Shown here one piece after another: positions 10,640 to 22,077 of a DNA stretch of 64,000 bases. Origin of the DNA: Bimuria novae-zelandiae CBS 107.79 (lineage: Eukaryota; Ascomycota; Dothideomycetes; Pleosporales; Didymosphaeriaceae); contig ML976668.1 in the NCBI GenBank assembly GCA_010015655.1, positions 62,001-126,000 of the forward strand. The letters run 5' to 3'. The notes below the pieces were generated by a model. It was not told the origin of the DNA, searched no databases, and worked only from the letters and a program-made list of their open reading frames with translations. The position numbers and the translations under genes were made by a program. The number at the start of each line of letters is the position of its first letter. The first letter of the stretch is position 1.

Positions 10640-13299
10640 CACATGCTGGAGGGGCGATCGCCCCGTATATGAAGCCGTAGACGTACCCGTAAAAGTGGCT
10701 ATCGCCAGATTTCATGGTGTTGAGCTTTTTACTTAACGTTTTTCCCGACAAATTGTCTACGGAGATCCACGAGATAGAGCTGCCTTATAAACTCCGCATA
10801 TTTCTGCTTTAAGAGCAACTTTGTAAGCCTGTTTGCTAGTATCTTAGTTATTAGCACCTATCTTACATAGAGTTGTCCTGCCTCTACTTCTTAACGGATC
10901 CACATCTAGTGTATGTCCACGTGTTTAATACTTGTTTTTAGGCAGTCTTCCTGCTTATTAATAATACCTATTGTCTGCTAGTTATTACATATAATAACTG
11001 GCGTCTTATTTAGCTTAAAACTGATCCCCTTAAAAAAGCGTAACTATTCCTGAAGTTATAATCTAGCGGTTAATAGAGTAAGTAGCTTTGTCTCTATTAT
11101 TAACTTACTAATAGTCCTTTGCACCGTAGATCTCTAATTAACTAGCAAATTATATAGTAAGAAGAGAGAGCCGTGGCTACTCTAGCGCATCTCTATAACG
11201 TCCGCATACGACGCGTCTAATGCTCTGTAAAAGACAGGATTAAGGTTACCTCTAGCGAGGATTTTGGTGGCGCCGTTGCCGTTGTTACTACTGCCCTAGA
11301 GAGCGTAGTACTTTGTTGCTAGGAGATAGACCTACACCTTAAGTGCGTACTATATATGTAACTACCTAGGATTAGTAAAATAATATGCTAAAATAATATA
11401 TAAGCGCGCAATATCTAGACGCGTCTAGTAAGTAATATATGCTAAGCTACTAACTAATTACTAGTAATACGTCTGTTGTTTAGTATTAGGCTCCTCTATA
11501 GAAGCCTGTAAGTTATTTGCGTATTATAGTAATAGAGCCTCTAGCGTCTTACCCTCTAGCTTTATATTAAATTAATAAGTAACCTTATTAATATACTTAT
11601 CCTATAATAACTAAATCTTGCGTTACTTCCTGTCTCGAAGTACTTGTACGCCTAGGAACTATGTAAGTTCTCCTATTATCTTTAAGTTATAGTGTTTAAC
11701 AAGCTTACTAGCAATGCTGTTGAACAAGCGTTAGTTACTATAATAGTAGGCGATTATAATATTATTAACGAAGATAAATAATATAAGGTAATTATTTATA
11801 TATAAGCATGGGAACCCTGGGACACGCTTAAGGCCTAATTTCTTAACTATGTAATAGAAATCTTTGTGCTAGAGTAGTACTAACTCTTTTAAACTATATA
11901 GAGCGCGCAAGACCTCTAGGAACTCGCTATTATTACTAAAGATGTCTAGGGTCTCTACTAAGAGCTTGCGATTAAGTAGGGCGTTTAAGAAAGCGTTAGG
12001 CGCGTTATACTACTAAAGCTCTAGATTAAACTTGTTAGTAATTACTAGTAGGGCCTAAAAACTTCGTGCTGCTAGCGTTGCTGCGTAAGTATCTTTATAC
12101 TACTCCTTAAGGTCTCCTCGTATAATAAGCCGCGCCTTAAACTTGTAAAGATAGCTATCCTTATTAAACTTATAATTAAATACCTATATAAGCAAGAGTA
12201 CCTTAATACCTTGCTTAGCTACTATCTTTCTAGTTATCTTTATCTTACAGAAACAGCCCTTATCCCACACCTGGCGATACTCTTATTAAACGGCCTCTAT
12301 AAACTGCTTGCCGAATTAGTAATACTTTAGCTAGTATATAAACTTTAGTTTAGGGGGTAATTAGCTCCTGTAAAGTCGCTAGTTGTTAAGAAAGCTAGAT
12401 CCGCTATTTTAGCCTTACTTAACGTTTATTAAAGTTATAAAAGCATAAAGATATTCGTTAACGCGCCTAGCGCTAAAAATCGCCGCATGTAATTAAGGAT
12501 TATTATAGTTTGTTAGCCTACGCTTACGCCTGCCTAAAACGATATTTTCCTTTAAAAAATTAAGATTTTAACGCTAAGGAGCATTGTTCGTATGCCTATT
12601 AAGTATATAGTCTAGTATTTTAGTTATAGAATAGTTTATAACTAGTTACTAAGTAGGTAAAGGCGGTGTTAAGTGCGCGTTAAAAAATTAAGTGTCTCTA
12701 TCTTCTTATGCTAAGACTTTTTCCCTTAACACTAAATCCTCCTTACCCCTAAGCTACTACTATAATTAAGTCTTATCTTGCTCTAATTCGTTTTCTAGCG
12801 TTTAAATTTATTTATCTAGAATAACGTTGTCGCCTTAATTGTTTAGATTTCTAGCTATCGGGCATAATATGTTATAAAATAGAGCGTCTACTATACGCTG
12901 TATCTCTTTAACTTACTTAATAATTATAGAAGCCTTCTTATCCACTTTATACTTAACTTAGGAGAGAACTCCCCTATTAGATATAGTTAATTACTAGAGT
13001 AATATACGCGCTTGCGCTTGCTAGGTTATTAGTAAGTCCTCTACTTTAATATTATCTTTATTTAGCATCTCTAGCATATCTAATAGCTTAACAGATCTCG
13101 TAATAGCTTACGCGTTATACCTATCTTTACTACCTTTATAAAAATAACTTAGGTTAAAAATAACGTCTCTTACGCGAACAACTTGGTCCTTCATTAGTAG
13201 CTAAATCCTAAAGATATTAGTTAAATTATACCCTATAAGATAGCTAATAAGAGCCCTAGACTGCGTCTTTACAGCCTTTAGCAGGTGTTTGTTTAATAC
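10640..13299 (-). pseudogene. Copia-B pol, C-terminal half, RIP-damaged
   Basis: Minus-strand coding remains between the 3' LTR and the Copia-C insertion. Stops are too frequent to place every domain; by position it should hold RT and RNase H. The assignment rests mainly on position between the LTR and gag-proximal part. Confidence 0.5.
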
Positions 13300-13304
13300 G
13301 TATG

Positions 13305-13650
13305 TGTCAGATTAGAGGAGTAATCTGATGAGATGAAAAGATGATGATTGATTGAGATGAATTGAGGTATGAATTCTGTGTTAATTGTGTCCTGTTTCCT
13401 AAGAGGTCTAGGACTCTGCCTTTTATCTTTAGGTTGCCTGCCTAGATATCCCTTGCTTTATTCCTTGCGTCATTCCTTGCGCGTTAAGCGAGGGCGGAAT
13501 GCAAGGGCGGAATGCAAGGGCGTAAGTGCGCCAGCCTCCTTGCATATGCAAAGGACCATGTGATCAGACACACCCCCTCAGCATGGGCGGAATGTACGGG
13601 CGTAAGTGCGCCAGCCTCCTTGCAGATGCAAAGGGCCATGTAATCGGACA
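13305..13650 (-). repeat. 3' LTR of Copia-C
   Basis: 346 bp. It contains a near-duplicate block (GGAATGNAAGGGCG plus TGCGCCAGCCTCCTTGCA) repeated inside the LTR. The 5' copy carries RIP-type transitions concentrated at its inner end. Confidence 0.9.
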
Positions 13651-13659
13651 CACCCCCTC

Positions 13660-16600
13660 AGCTTGGGCCTATCCTTAAGCTGGACCTTTCGCATTTGTCT
13701 ATTATTCTAACTTAAAGCCCTCTATCCTCTGCTGTAGATCCTGTAGGGTAACCTCTTAATTGGTGATCTTGTCTGATATATCTTTAAGTCCTAGTTTACT
13801 CAGAAACTTGCTCTATTTATTTATAGGTAGGGCCTTTGTGAGTCTATCTGCGGCCATGTCCTCTAAGTGTTAATAGTTTACCTTAATTGTTCGTAGTGCG
13901 ACCTCTTGTCTCAGCTAATAATTATAGATATCTACATAACGGAGCTTAGTCTGCAACTTGGCAATTTCTTTAGTAATAAGTTAGATTGTTTGCTAATTAT
14001 TACAATTAATTGTGATAAGGGAGTCGCTGAGGTTAATCTTTAGCTCCTTTAGCAATCAGGATGTAAATAGTGCCTCCTTGGCCACTTGCGATAGTGCTAG
14101 TAATTCAGCTTTAGTTATTAATATAGTAACTGTATCTTGCTTGTTTGCTTTCCAGGCGATTAGGCCACCAAATAGCTTAATAATGTATCCTTGCGAGCTC
14201 TTGCGGTCGAGTATATTATTAGCAAAGGATGCGTCGCTTGCCACTTCTAAAGTATCTACACCCCTAAGCTAAAGACCTAGTAATCTAGTATTAGCAAGGT
14301 AGAGGAGAACTTAGTTAGTAGCCGCTTAGTGCTCTTTGCTTAGGTTAGACAGGAATCGTAATAATTAGGAACTTATAAAGGCGATATCTAGCTAAGATGT
14401 AACTATAGCATAGAGAATTAATCCGACTTTACGCTAGTATTAATTAATCTCACCCTTGCTAGCTAGTCCTGTCCTTAGAAGTAATTTGATTAAACCCATC
14501 GGGGTATTATAGCGAATCTTATGGTAATTAATGAGGCGCGATATTTTGTTAATATATAAAGCTTATAAAAGCTAGATCTTTCTACTCGAGCGGTCCCTAA
14601 TAATTTTAATTCCTAGAAACTACTGCAGGTCTTTGCCACCCGTAAGTGTGAATTTAGTACCTATTATTGCAAGAGCAGCTTTAGTAGCCTGCTTTTGTAA
14701 CTTATCGTAGGTAATAATAAGGTTATCTACATAAAAGAAGATAATAATGCCGTCCTTAATAAGGTAGCATGGCTCGTGGGGCACTGTTTTAAAGCTAATA
14801 TTACGGAGCGTTGATGTGAACTCTCTTTGCCAGAGCAATAGAGATATGCGCAGTCTATATAGTGCTTTATATAGTTTAAGGACTATGCCTACTCGCGTGC
14901 CTGCTCGCGAGTAGCCGCGAGGCATTCTCATATAGATTTCTCTATCCAGCTTTGCATGGACAAACGCGTTAGTAATATCGTGTTAGATAAGCTCTAGGTC
15001 GAGCCGAGCTATAATCGCTATAAGCATGCGGAATAATTATCCTGTAAGTATTATAGCGTAAGTTTCTTACGAGGTAAGGTGCTACTATTAATTGCCTCGC
15101 ACTACTAGCCTTGCTTTACATTTCTGCAATTAATAGTATTTATTAAATTTGTAGGTATATACCTACATGTAGTTAAGGATTTAATGGCCTGCTGCCTTTA
15201 CTGGAGCTACTGCAACCTTACTCTAAGACTTTATTTCCTTGTAGCTCTATAGATAGGAACGTTCTGCTTCCTTCCACATATCATAGAGTGGGTGATCTTC
15301 GAGCTTGTTTCGGCATGTAGGTGGCTCTAGAAGCACGCTTTGATATGGCTTCTTGCCTAATATAATTATTTGTCAAAGCTACGCTTTATTAAGGGCCTTG
15401 CCTTTGTATTTGCCGCTGCTACTAGCTTTAGTGCCTGCTATAAAGGCTGCGGCCCATGGGCTTGTTTATAGCTGCCCTATTTGCACTATTTAGGGTGGTA
15501 TAGCTTAATCGCCTCCTGCCATTAATTGTGCAAGGAGTGTTACTAGTAGCGGCGTTAATAGAGGCGTTAGATATTCGTACCTAGCTCTCCTACCTTGCCT
15601 GTACTTAGGAGCTCCTTTAACCTCTCCCTCTAGCGCTTTACTAATTATCTTATCCTTAAAGAAGGACTCAGTGGCATGCTCTTATTAAGGTAAGGAAGGT
15701 AACTTTACTAATCGCACCTAGGCCGCTATTTCTTCTAATGTGCTATGCATAAGGTTTTCTATTAGGTCTTTAGTTTTGCCTAAGAACACCGTATCCTCGT
15801 TAAATATTACATTACGAGTACTGATTATCTTTGCTAGAGAGGGAATCCATATTCTCTAAATATTAGTTAATCTATAGCTAATAAGGTAGCTAATCTATGC
15901 TTTAGGGTTAAGCCTCTAAAGCCTGCTTTTGCCGCGTTTTATATCGTCAGTTATCGCAAAGGCTTTGCAGCTATATGCTTTTAGGTAAGCTTAATTAGGC
16001 TTCTTTAGTTGGGTAATAATGCCGTTCTAAAGGGCTACTGTCGTAAAGAACACTTTATATAGAGATTGCCATCGATTAGCGTAGTTTGGCGTTTAATTAT
16101 ATAAGTAGACTGCGGCTCGGGTGATCTCAGGCCATATCTGCTAAGGTAGGTTAGAGTTAAGTCGCATCGCGCGCGCTTTCTCCTTAATTACACCCCCTAA
16201 GTGTTCTACTCCTTTATTTTGTACTTAAGTATTAGGTGTTAAAGGCTTAATTTTAATACCTTGCGCTGTGCACCACTTCTTAATATCTGCCTTAATAGAG
16301 AAGATCTTGTTATTAGATTTAATAATTTTTACTGTAACGTTGTATTGCACTTTTATGAACTGTATAAAGGTGTTAAGTAATTTAATAATTAAACGTGCTA
16401 GGCGGTTATTCTTAAAGTAGAAGTCCTATGCGAAGCTGGAGAATTAGTTAGTAATTAGTATTTAACTTTTCTCTCTTGTTAAGCTATCTGCTTTATAGTC
16501 GTGAAAATCAATTGCGACTCGCTTGCTAGGACCTTCTGTTAGCTCCCTAGCTTGCTGGCGTATTTGCTATTTTAGTTTTGCTTTACCGCAGGTATTACAC

Positions 16601-17330
16601 TTAATAGTAAGGAGGCCTTTAATCCTTACCCCCTTAGATTACTGCACGAGGTGTTTAAGGGCCTAAGGGCCTAGATAGCCTAGTTATTAGTGCTAGGTCT
16701 ACGCGTCTGCCTTCTGCGGTCTTTGTTTAGTGCGCGTGTTAGTTTTGTGGGTGGCATACACAGCTTTAGTAGGTGTACTGTCTGCTAGCCTTGTTCTGTG
16801 TTCTAACACCTATTGTCTATGTAATTCTTAAAGTTCTGCCAGCACAGTATTGTCTCTTCTCTTTAGAGTAGTTAGTTCTACCCTTGTGTCCCACTAAAGG
16901 CCTTGCCTCTAGAGTAATCGGAACGATATAAAGTTGCAGAGCAGATCAGGGCAATAGGCTATATTATCTAGCCGTATTAATTAATTACTATTTACACTCT
17001 AGACGTTAAGATGGACGCTCCCGTATCCTTTAATCTATATTTATATATTTCCTGCCCATATAAAGTCTCCTGGCGCCGGTGGCCGGTATGAGATAAAGCA
17101 ATTAATGTTGTTAAAAATATGGCAGGTTATGCCTAAATTAAGTATAGCTGAGCGTCGCAATAGGTACGTGTTTAGGTCGGTGTAGAATAATGCGGCGTTA
17201 AAGCTCGCTAGGATTTTAGTAATCTTGCGTCTATCTAGTCATTTATTATTAGCCTTAGTAATTTAAGGTAGAGTAGGAGTGTATAATTGTTTAATTTTAG
17301 GTGCCTATAATCTGGCCTTTTTTATTCTTT
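13660..17330 (-). pseudogene. Copia-C pol (integrase, RT, RNase H), RIP-damaged
   Basis: RNase H is open at 14056-14244 (DASFANNILDRKSSQGYII, then LIAWKANKQDTV), the Ty1/copia type. RT is open at 14620-14931 with LYKALYRLR and FFYVDNLIITYD. The YVDD catalytic motif now reads YVDN, an Asp to Asn change expected from G to A RIP, so the enzyme should be inactive. Integrase lies in 15200-17100 but is full of TAG/TAA. Gag is upstream, in the same direction. Confidence 0.8.
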
Positions 17331-17339
17331 TTAACTTCT

Positions 17340-18420
17340 CTTGGAAGTCGGTATCATGTTCTAGCCTAAGCTTGACTAGCTTTACCATAAGAGGGTTTAG
17401 TCTAAACTAGTCTGGCTACTTGTCTGGAAAGGCATAGAAATAGTCTTAAAGACTGTAGCGTAGTTTATAAGCAGGGCAATAATTGCCACTAACTACCGTT
17501 AGCTTAAGGCTCTAAGGCGACCACTTAGATCTAGTACGTTAACTATTGTTTAGTTATTTATAATTCTAAGGTTGTCCTTAACTTTTAGATAATGCTGCTT
17601 TATCTATAAGAGAGGCGTCCCTGTCTATAGCCTAGGTGGGTTTACCACCTTTAGCGAGAGATGACCCTATAGTAGTAAAAGCGCCCTTTTGTTTGCCCTT
17701 AGTTAGGTGCTGCAGGATTATATAGTCTTAGAAGAGTTTTATTATATACTTCCGTAAGACAGCTTTATCCTTGCTTCCATATTGCTAAAAGGTCGTCACC
17801 TATATAGGTGTAACATGGACAACTGCCTTCATGAAGTCTTCTTTTACTAAGTCCAGCCTTTAAAGCTCTAGGACCTAATTAGTTTCTGCTTCTGTGGCTG
17901 CGTGATCGTACTCAGAGAGCCATGTAGCCTATAATCTAGCTATTCTTATTGGCTTAAGCGCTTCTTGATACCTTATTCTTAAGCGTTTGTATTCATCTTA
18001 ATAGTTAACCCTAATTATAATCGTAAAGTTATTTATCTATTGCTTAATTGTTTCTTCGGGAATGCAGCAGTTGTTCTACAAATGCGCAAAGATTATTAAC
18101 TAGAGAAAAGTTACCACCTTATTAAGGTCTACCTTTTCTTCCTAATAGGCTTAATCCATAACCTTATAGATCTCGAGCTATCCTTTATAGTAGTTGCTAT
18201 TATCTTTGTATGCTTTCGCGCCTGCCAGTAATAAATAAGATAGTAACATTAGTGCGTTGTTTAGGTTCGCATTCGTGTAGACGGCGTTTGGCTAGTAGTT
18301 GCCTATCAGCGGAGGCATTAGCATGACAGGTTTCTGCTTTAGTTCATCTGTTAGCGCTAGGTTAATAATGTTCTAGACTTTAAGGAATTAGCATCTTGTT
18401 TTAAGCTATTTTAGCTATGG
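17340..18420 (-). pseudogene. Copia-C gag, RIP-damaged
   Basis: A minus-strand frame read through stops begins near MPPLIGNY and continues through a helical gag region (NLNNALMLLSYLLLAGAKAYK). It ends with a zinc knuckle whose Cys and His codons are partly changed to Tyr (CPAYKLRYSL in place of a CxxCxxxxH pattern). Cys to Tyr and His to Tyr are RIP-type transitions. Confidence 0.65.
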
Positions 18421-18517
18421 TGTGTAATTCGTGTAGTCGGTCAGGATTACTGTGGGATCTCTAAGGGTCGATAGGGCCATTGCGATTAGCTTAATTAAGG
18501 TAGTGTTAGTTAAGGCA

Positions 18518-18531
18518 GTAAGACTCTTAAT
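18518..18531 (-). other. Primer-binding site of Copia-C, apparently half-tRNA-Lys(CUU)
   Basis: On the minus strand the sequence after the 5' LTR is ATTAAGAGTCTTAC. Its complement GTAAGACTCTTAAT resembles the tRNA-Lys(CUU) anticodon arm (TGAGACTCTTAAT), ending at nucleotide 39 with one G to A difference that RIP would explain. Confidence 0.55.
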
Positions 18532-18877
18532 TATTAAATTAGAGGGGTAATCTAATAAGATAAAAAGATAATAATTAATTAAGATAAATTAAGGTATAAA
18601 TTCTGTGTTAATTGTGTCCTGTTTCCTAAGAGGTCTAGGACTTTACCTTTTATCTTTAGGTTGCCTGCCTAAATATCCCTTGCTTTATTCCTTGCGTTAT
18701 TCCTTGCGCGTTGAGCGAGGGCAGAATACAAGGGCGGAATGCAAGGGCGTAAGTGCGCCAGCCTCCTTGCATATGCAAAGGACCATGTGATCAGACACAC
18801 CCCCTCAGCATGGGCGGAATGTACGGGCGTAAGTGCGCCAGCCTCCTTGCAGATGCAAAGGGCCATGTAATCGGATA
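18532..18877 (-). repeat. 5' LTR of Copia-C
   Basis: 346 bp. Its left end begins TATTAAATT where the 3' copy has TGTCAGATT. Confidence 0.9.
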
Positions 18878-18882
18878 GTATG

Positions 18883-21727
18883 CTTAATAACTAATAGGCC
18901 GTATATAAGAGACGATAGGCTTATGTCTCTAGATAATTTCATACAGAGCTTTCCAGCCTAACGACCTTGTTGGCGTATAGTTAAGTAAGTACCCTACCAT
19001 CTTATACATCTCGTTTGCTAGCTTCTTAGGTAAGTTAGCCTGTAATGTTAGCGCTCTTGCCCTCGTGCTAAGCGTCTTTTTAGCTATTTTAGCGCTACTA
19101 TTCTACTCTAGTATGTCTAATACCCGCAGCTCTAAGCATATTCCTAATTTATTATAAAGACTCTTAAACCCGAATCCTTTCTTATCGTTAGCTTTTATAA
19201 TAATTACGTCGCAATTAAACTACTTCTAGATCCGCTAAATTACGCTAAGTAGCTAGGGACGTAACTCTCTAGCGTTTCTTATCTTAGTTATTTCTACCTT
19301 ATTCTTTTTAAAGTACTTATTCACTACATGAGCAGCGTACCTATCGCGATTATAGTAGAGCTTTTTGTGCTCGCGGATTTGTAAAACGTTAATAGCAATA
19401 TAATAAAACGGGCGCTTTACTATGTCTACTAGCGTACGCCTAGATACCTGCTACGTAAGCTTTACCTCGTGGCAAACCTGGTAATTAAGGTCCTATTACT
19501 TAACGTCTGTTACTTCGACGCTAACCATATTATCTTATAAGTATTAGATTACCTCTTTTAATAGATAACCTTATATAGCATAAGCAAGCTTCGCGCTAAG
19601 TTTCTAAGTAGGTTTTAGTATCCTTAATAGCGCTGTCCTTATTACAAAGGTAAATAATATTAGCTTCTTTAGTTACTTACTTATCTTAACGTTAAGCAAC
19701 TAGTAGCCCCGCTAGTACTCTAAATAAATAGTTACCCTTAAGCTCCTATACAAAACGTCTCTACTAGAGCTAAAGTAAATGCCTACATCACGATAGCGGC
19801 CTAGGCCTATAACGCTTATTAAGAAGCCTAGTATAAAAGCAACGTAAGTAAGTGCTAAACTCTTAACACTAGATAGCGTATAAATAAAGAGGCTAACTTT
19901 ACCCTAGGCTTCTACTAGAATATAACTTACTCTAGTAGTAATAGTCCTGCTATCGTGCTCCTTACGTTGCCTTTCCTAGCCTACTTAGTCCTCTAAGTTA
20001 ATAATATAAGTATTACTACCTAGGTCTAGAATCTAGTGGTCCTATAAACCGTAGTAGTAGTAGTAGTAGTATTGGTTTTACGTCCTATATAACCTCCCAG
20101 GGGGTATGTAGACGTGCCCTGCACTTAGTAAGGGCCACTCATGCTAGTGCTACCGCTGCTATAGGAGCGGCCTCTCTTGCTGCTGTCCCTCTCCAGATAG
20201 GGGCGACTCAGCTGTTTAATCTGGCCTTTGTGTGACAATAGTGGGAAAAGGGGTGGCCTTCTAGCTACCCCCAGTCCTGTACAGAAGCATGCCAAGACTT
20301 ATTAGAGGTAAGGAAAGATATATACACGCATATAGGTATACAAAAGAGAGAGCTAAGTCTTATATAGTAGATACCCTAGTAAGTTGTGAGCAGGTAGCGT
20401 ATTTACTTCGCCTAAAGCGAGGGTTTGCGTCCGCTCGCCCATGACGTGGTTGGCCAGTTGCTTGCTAACGTGTGCTGTTATTAACACTAAGTGCAAGAAG
20501 GGTGTCCTATAAACTGTTACCCTTTGTAATAGCTATAACTTCGAGATCTCTGAATAGTAGAGAGTTGTTATTTATAAGGATAGCCTCTACTATAAAATTA
20601 GCTATATAAGTAGCTAAAGTAGTAGGAGCTTTGCCGTCGTCCGCTGTAATTATCTCCTTAATATTTATATTATTACGCTTATGCTATTTGCCTAGGTACT
20701 CCTCTACCTTCTCTTTTAAGCCAGCGTTATCCTTATAAGCCTTTTTAATACGCTCTTATATAGACTTCTTATCCTTAAAGTCTACGCGCCTGCCTTTAGC
20801 ATGTAGGTTAAGGTAATAGTAGTTCTCTTACTAGTAGCAAAATCTACACAAGCAGCTCTTGCCTTTATTATTAGAGCTATCCTTATCTAACTCTTAGATA
20901 GTCTTTGCTACTTAAAGCTCTCCTGCTATTACTATAAGTTAAAGGGCCCTAGGTTAAGTTATTTATAAGTAGTCCTTATACGTTATAATCTTGTCTTCTA
21001 ATAATAAAGTAGTTATTTAGCTAGTGCGCTATTACTTAAGATAACTTGCTAGTATAGGCGCTCTATACTTTAGATCTACTACCTTAATAGCTACTAAAAA
21101 ATCCTCTACTAATTAGTTGTCTACGATATCTAATAGCGAAACTATATGCGCCTGCCTCGTTACGTTAAGCTAGTCTCTTAGCTAAATCTCTATACTCTTG
21201 TCCCTTAGTAGCACGTATAACTAGCGATACTTTTTTTTTAGTTTACGCTTAATTACGGTTGTCGTAAGCAATAAGTAGGCCTTAAGGGTAATTAAACGTT
21301 TATAAGCGGTGTCCTTGCCCTATAGTAAGTATAGGTTACGTTAATATATAGTACGCGCTATCTTAGAGTTAAAGAGAGCGAGCGCTCTCTACTAACGCTT
21401 AAATACTAGAAGATCTTACTTATACTTTTAATATAAGAATTAGTAGCGCGCAAACCCTTTATTATTAAAATCTTACTTAGTGTAATTTACTAGTATAAGG
21501 ATTAGTTCCTTATTTGCCCCTACGCATGGTAACGCGTCTTTTAGCTCTAGTAGAGTAGGCGCTATTAATTACTTTAAATCTGCCTCTGGCACGTTAGGAT
21601 CTACATACTCCCACAGCCTATGCTGTTGCGCTGTATCTTTACGCAAAAATAACCAAGCTTGCCAGTCCTTAGGCGTCTTAAGGATCACTCCCATCGCTCG
21701 GGATGCTGCCTGCAATTCGGCCGTCAT
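18883..21727 (-). pseudogene. Copia-B gag and N-terminal pol, RIP-damaged
   Basis: The gag start at 21727 is readable for about 50 codons (WQAWLFLRKDTAQQHRLWEY), then stops accumulate leftward. A 5'-truncated LINE interrupts it at 20050-20503, and Copia-C interrupts pol at 13305-18877. Confidence 0.6.
20050..20503 (-). mobile_element. 5'-truncated copy of the Tad-like LINE
   Basis: The sequence matches 32090-32540, the 3' untranslated end of the LINE at 32-38 kb, including its terminal trinucleotide tail (AGT repeats on the plus strand). It is flanked by an 11-bp duplication, GTCCTATAAAC, at 20039-20049 and 20504-20514. Truncation at the 5' end and a variable-length duplication are hallmarks of target-primed reverse transcription. 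Confidence 0.9.
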
Positions 21728-21828
21728 CGTGATTGTATGGAGAGGGCAAACAAATGGTATGTGTAAAAGATCAGACGACTAAGAGCGATCACTAACTGCA
21801 ATAGCTGAGTTGCCCAACAAAACACTAT

Positions 21829-21842
21829 ACCGGGCTCATAAC
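21829..21842 (-). other. Primer-binding site of Copia-B, half-tRNA-iMet type
   Basis: The minus strand reads GTTATGAGCCCGG immediately after the 5' LTR, identical to the site of the gag-only Copia at 6481. Confidence 0.75.
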
Positions 21843-22038
21843 TGTAAACTAAATAACTCATGTATATCCCCCTTTGCCACTAGAGGTAAGCTATCTCCTA
21901 TATACCCAGGCGCAAACATCCTAGATAACTGGCAAATAGTAAATAAAAGGAAAATAAGCTATCAGCTCGGTGGCAAACATCAAAAATAAATAAAAGGAAA
22001 ATAAGCTATTAGCTTAGTGGCAAACATTAAACCTCACA
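21843..22038 (-). repeat. 5' LTR of Copia-B
   Basis: 196 bp, ending CCTCACA on the plus strand, followed by AACTT. Confidence 0.9.
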
Positions 22039-22077
22039 AACTTTGCTAAATGCAGCCCACCTCTAGCTTATACCATA

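Larger units (their letters stand above)
13305..18877 (-). mobile_element. Copia-C LTR retrotransposon
   Basis: LTRs of 346 bp at 13305-13650 and 18532-18877 are flanked by GTATG (13300-13304, 18878-18882). Orientation is minus: the purine tract (GAGGGGGTG) precedes the left LTR and the primer site adjoins the right LTR. At 5.57 kb it is full length. RIP is lighter than in Copia-A and -B: RNase H and part of RT still read as open frames. Confidence 0.92.
10427..22038 (-). mobile_element. Copia-B LTR retrotransposon, interrupted by Copia-C and a LINE fragment
   Basis: LTRs of 196 bp at 10427-10622 and 21843-22038 are flanked by AACTT (10422-10426, 22039-22043). It is minus-oriented, with the purine tract (GAGGGGGGTG) before the left LTR and the primer site beside the right LTR. 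It is inserted within the left TIR end of pogo-1. Without nested insertions it is about 5.6 kb. Gag starts near 21727 on the minus strand (MTAELQAASRAMGVILKTP) and resembles gag of the small Copia at 6.3-8.0 kb. The rest is RIP-degraded. Confidence 0.9.

Noticed and set aside
18669..18866. Small frames in the Copia-C LTRs (also at 13369)
   Set aside because: They recur in both LTRs because the LTRs are identical. They come from internal repeats of the LTR and have no protein features.
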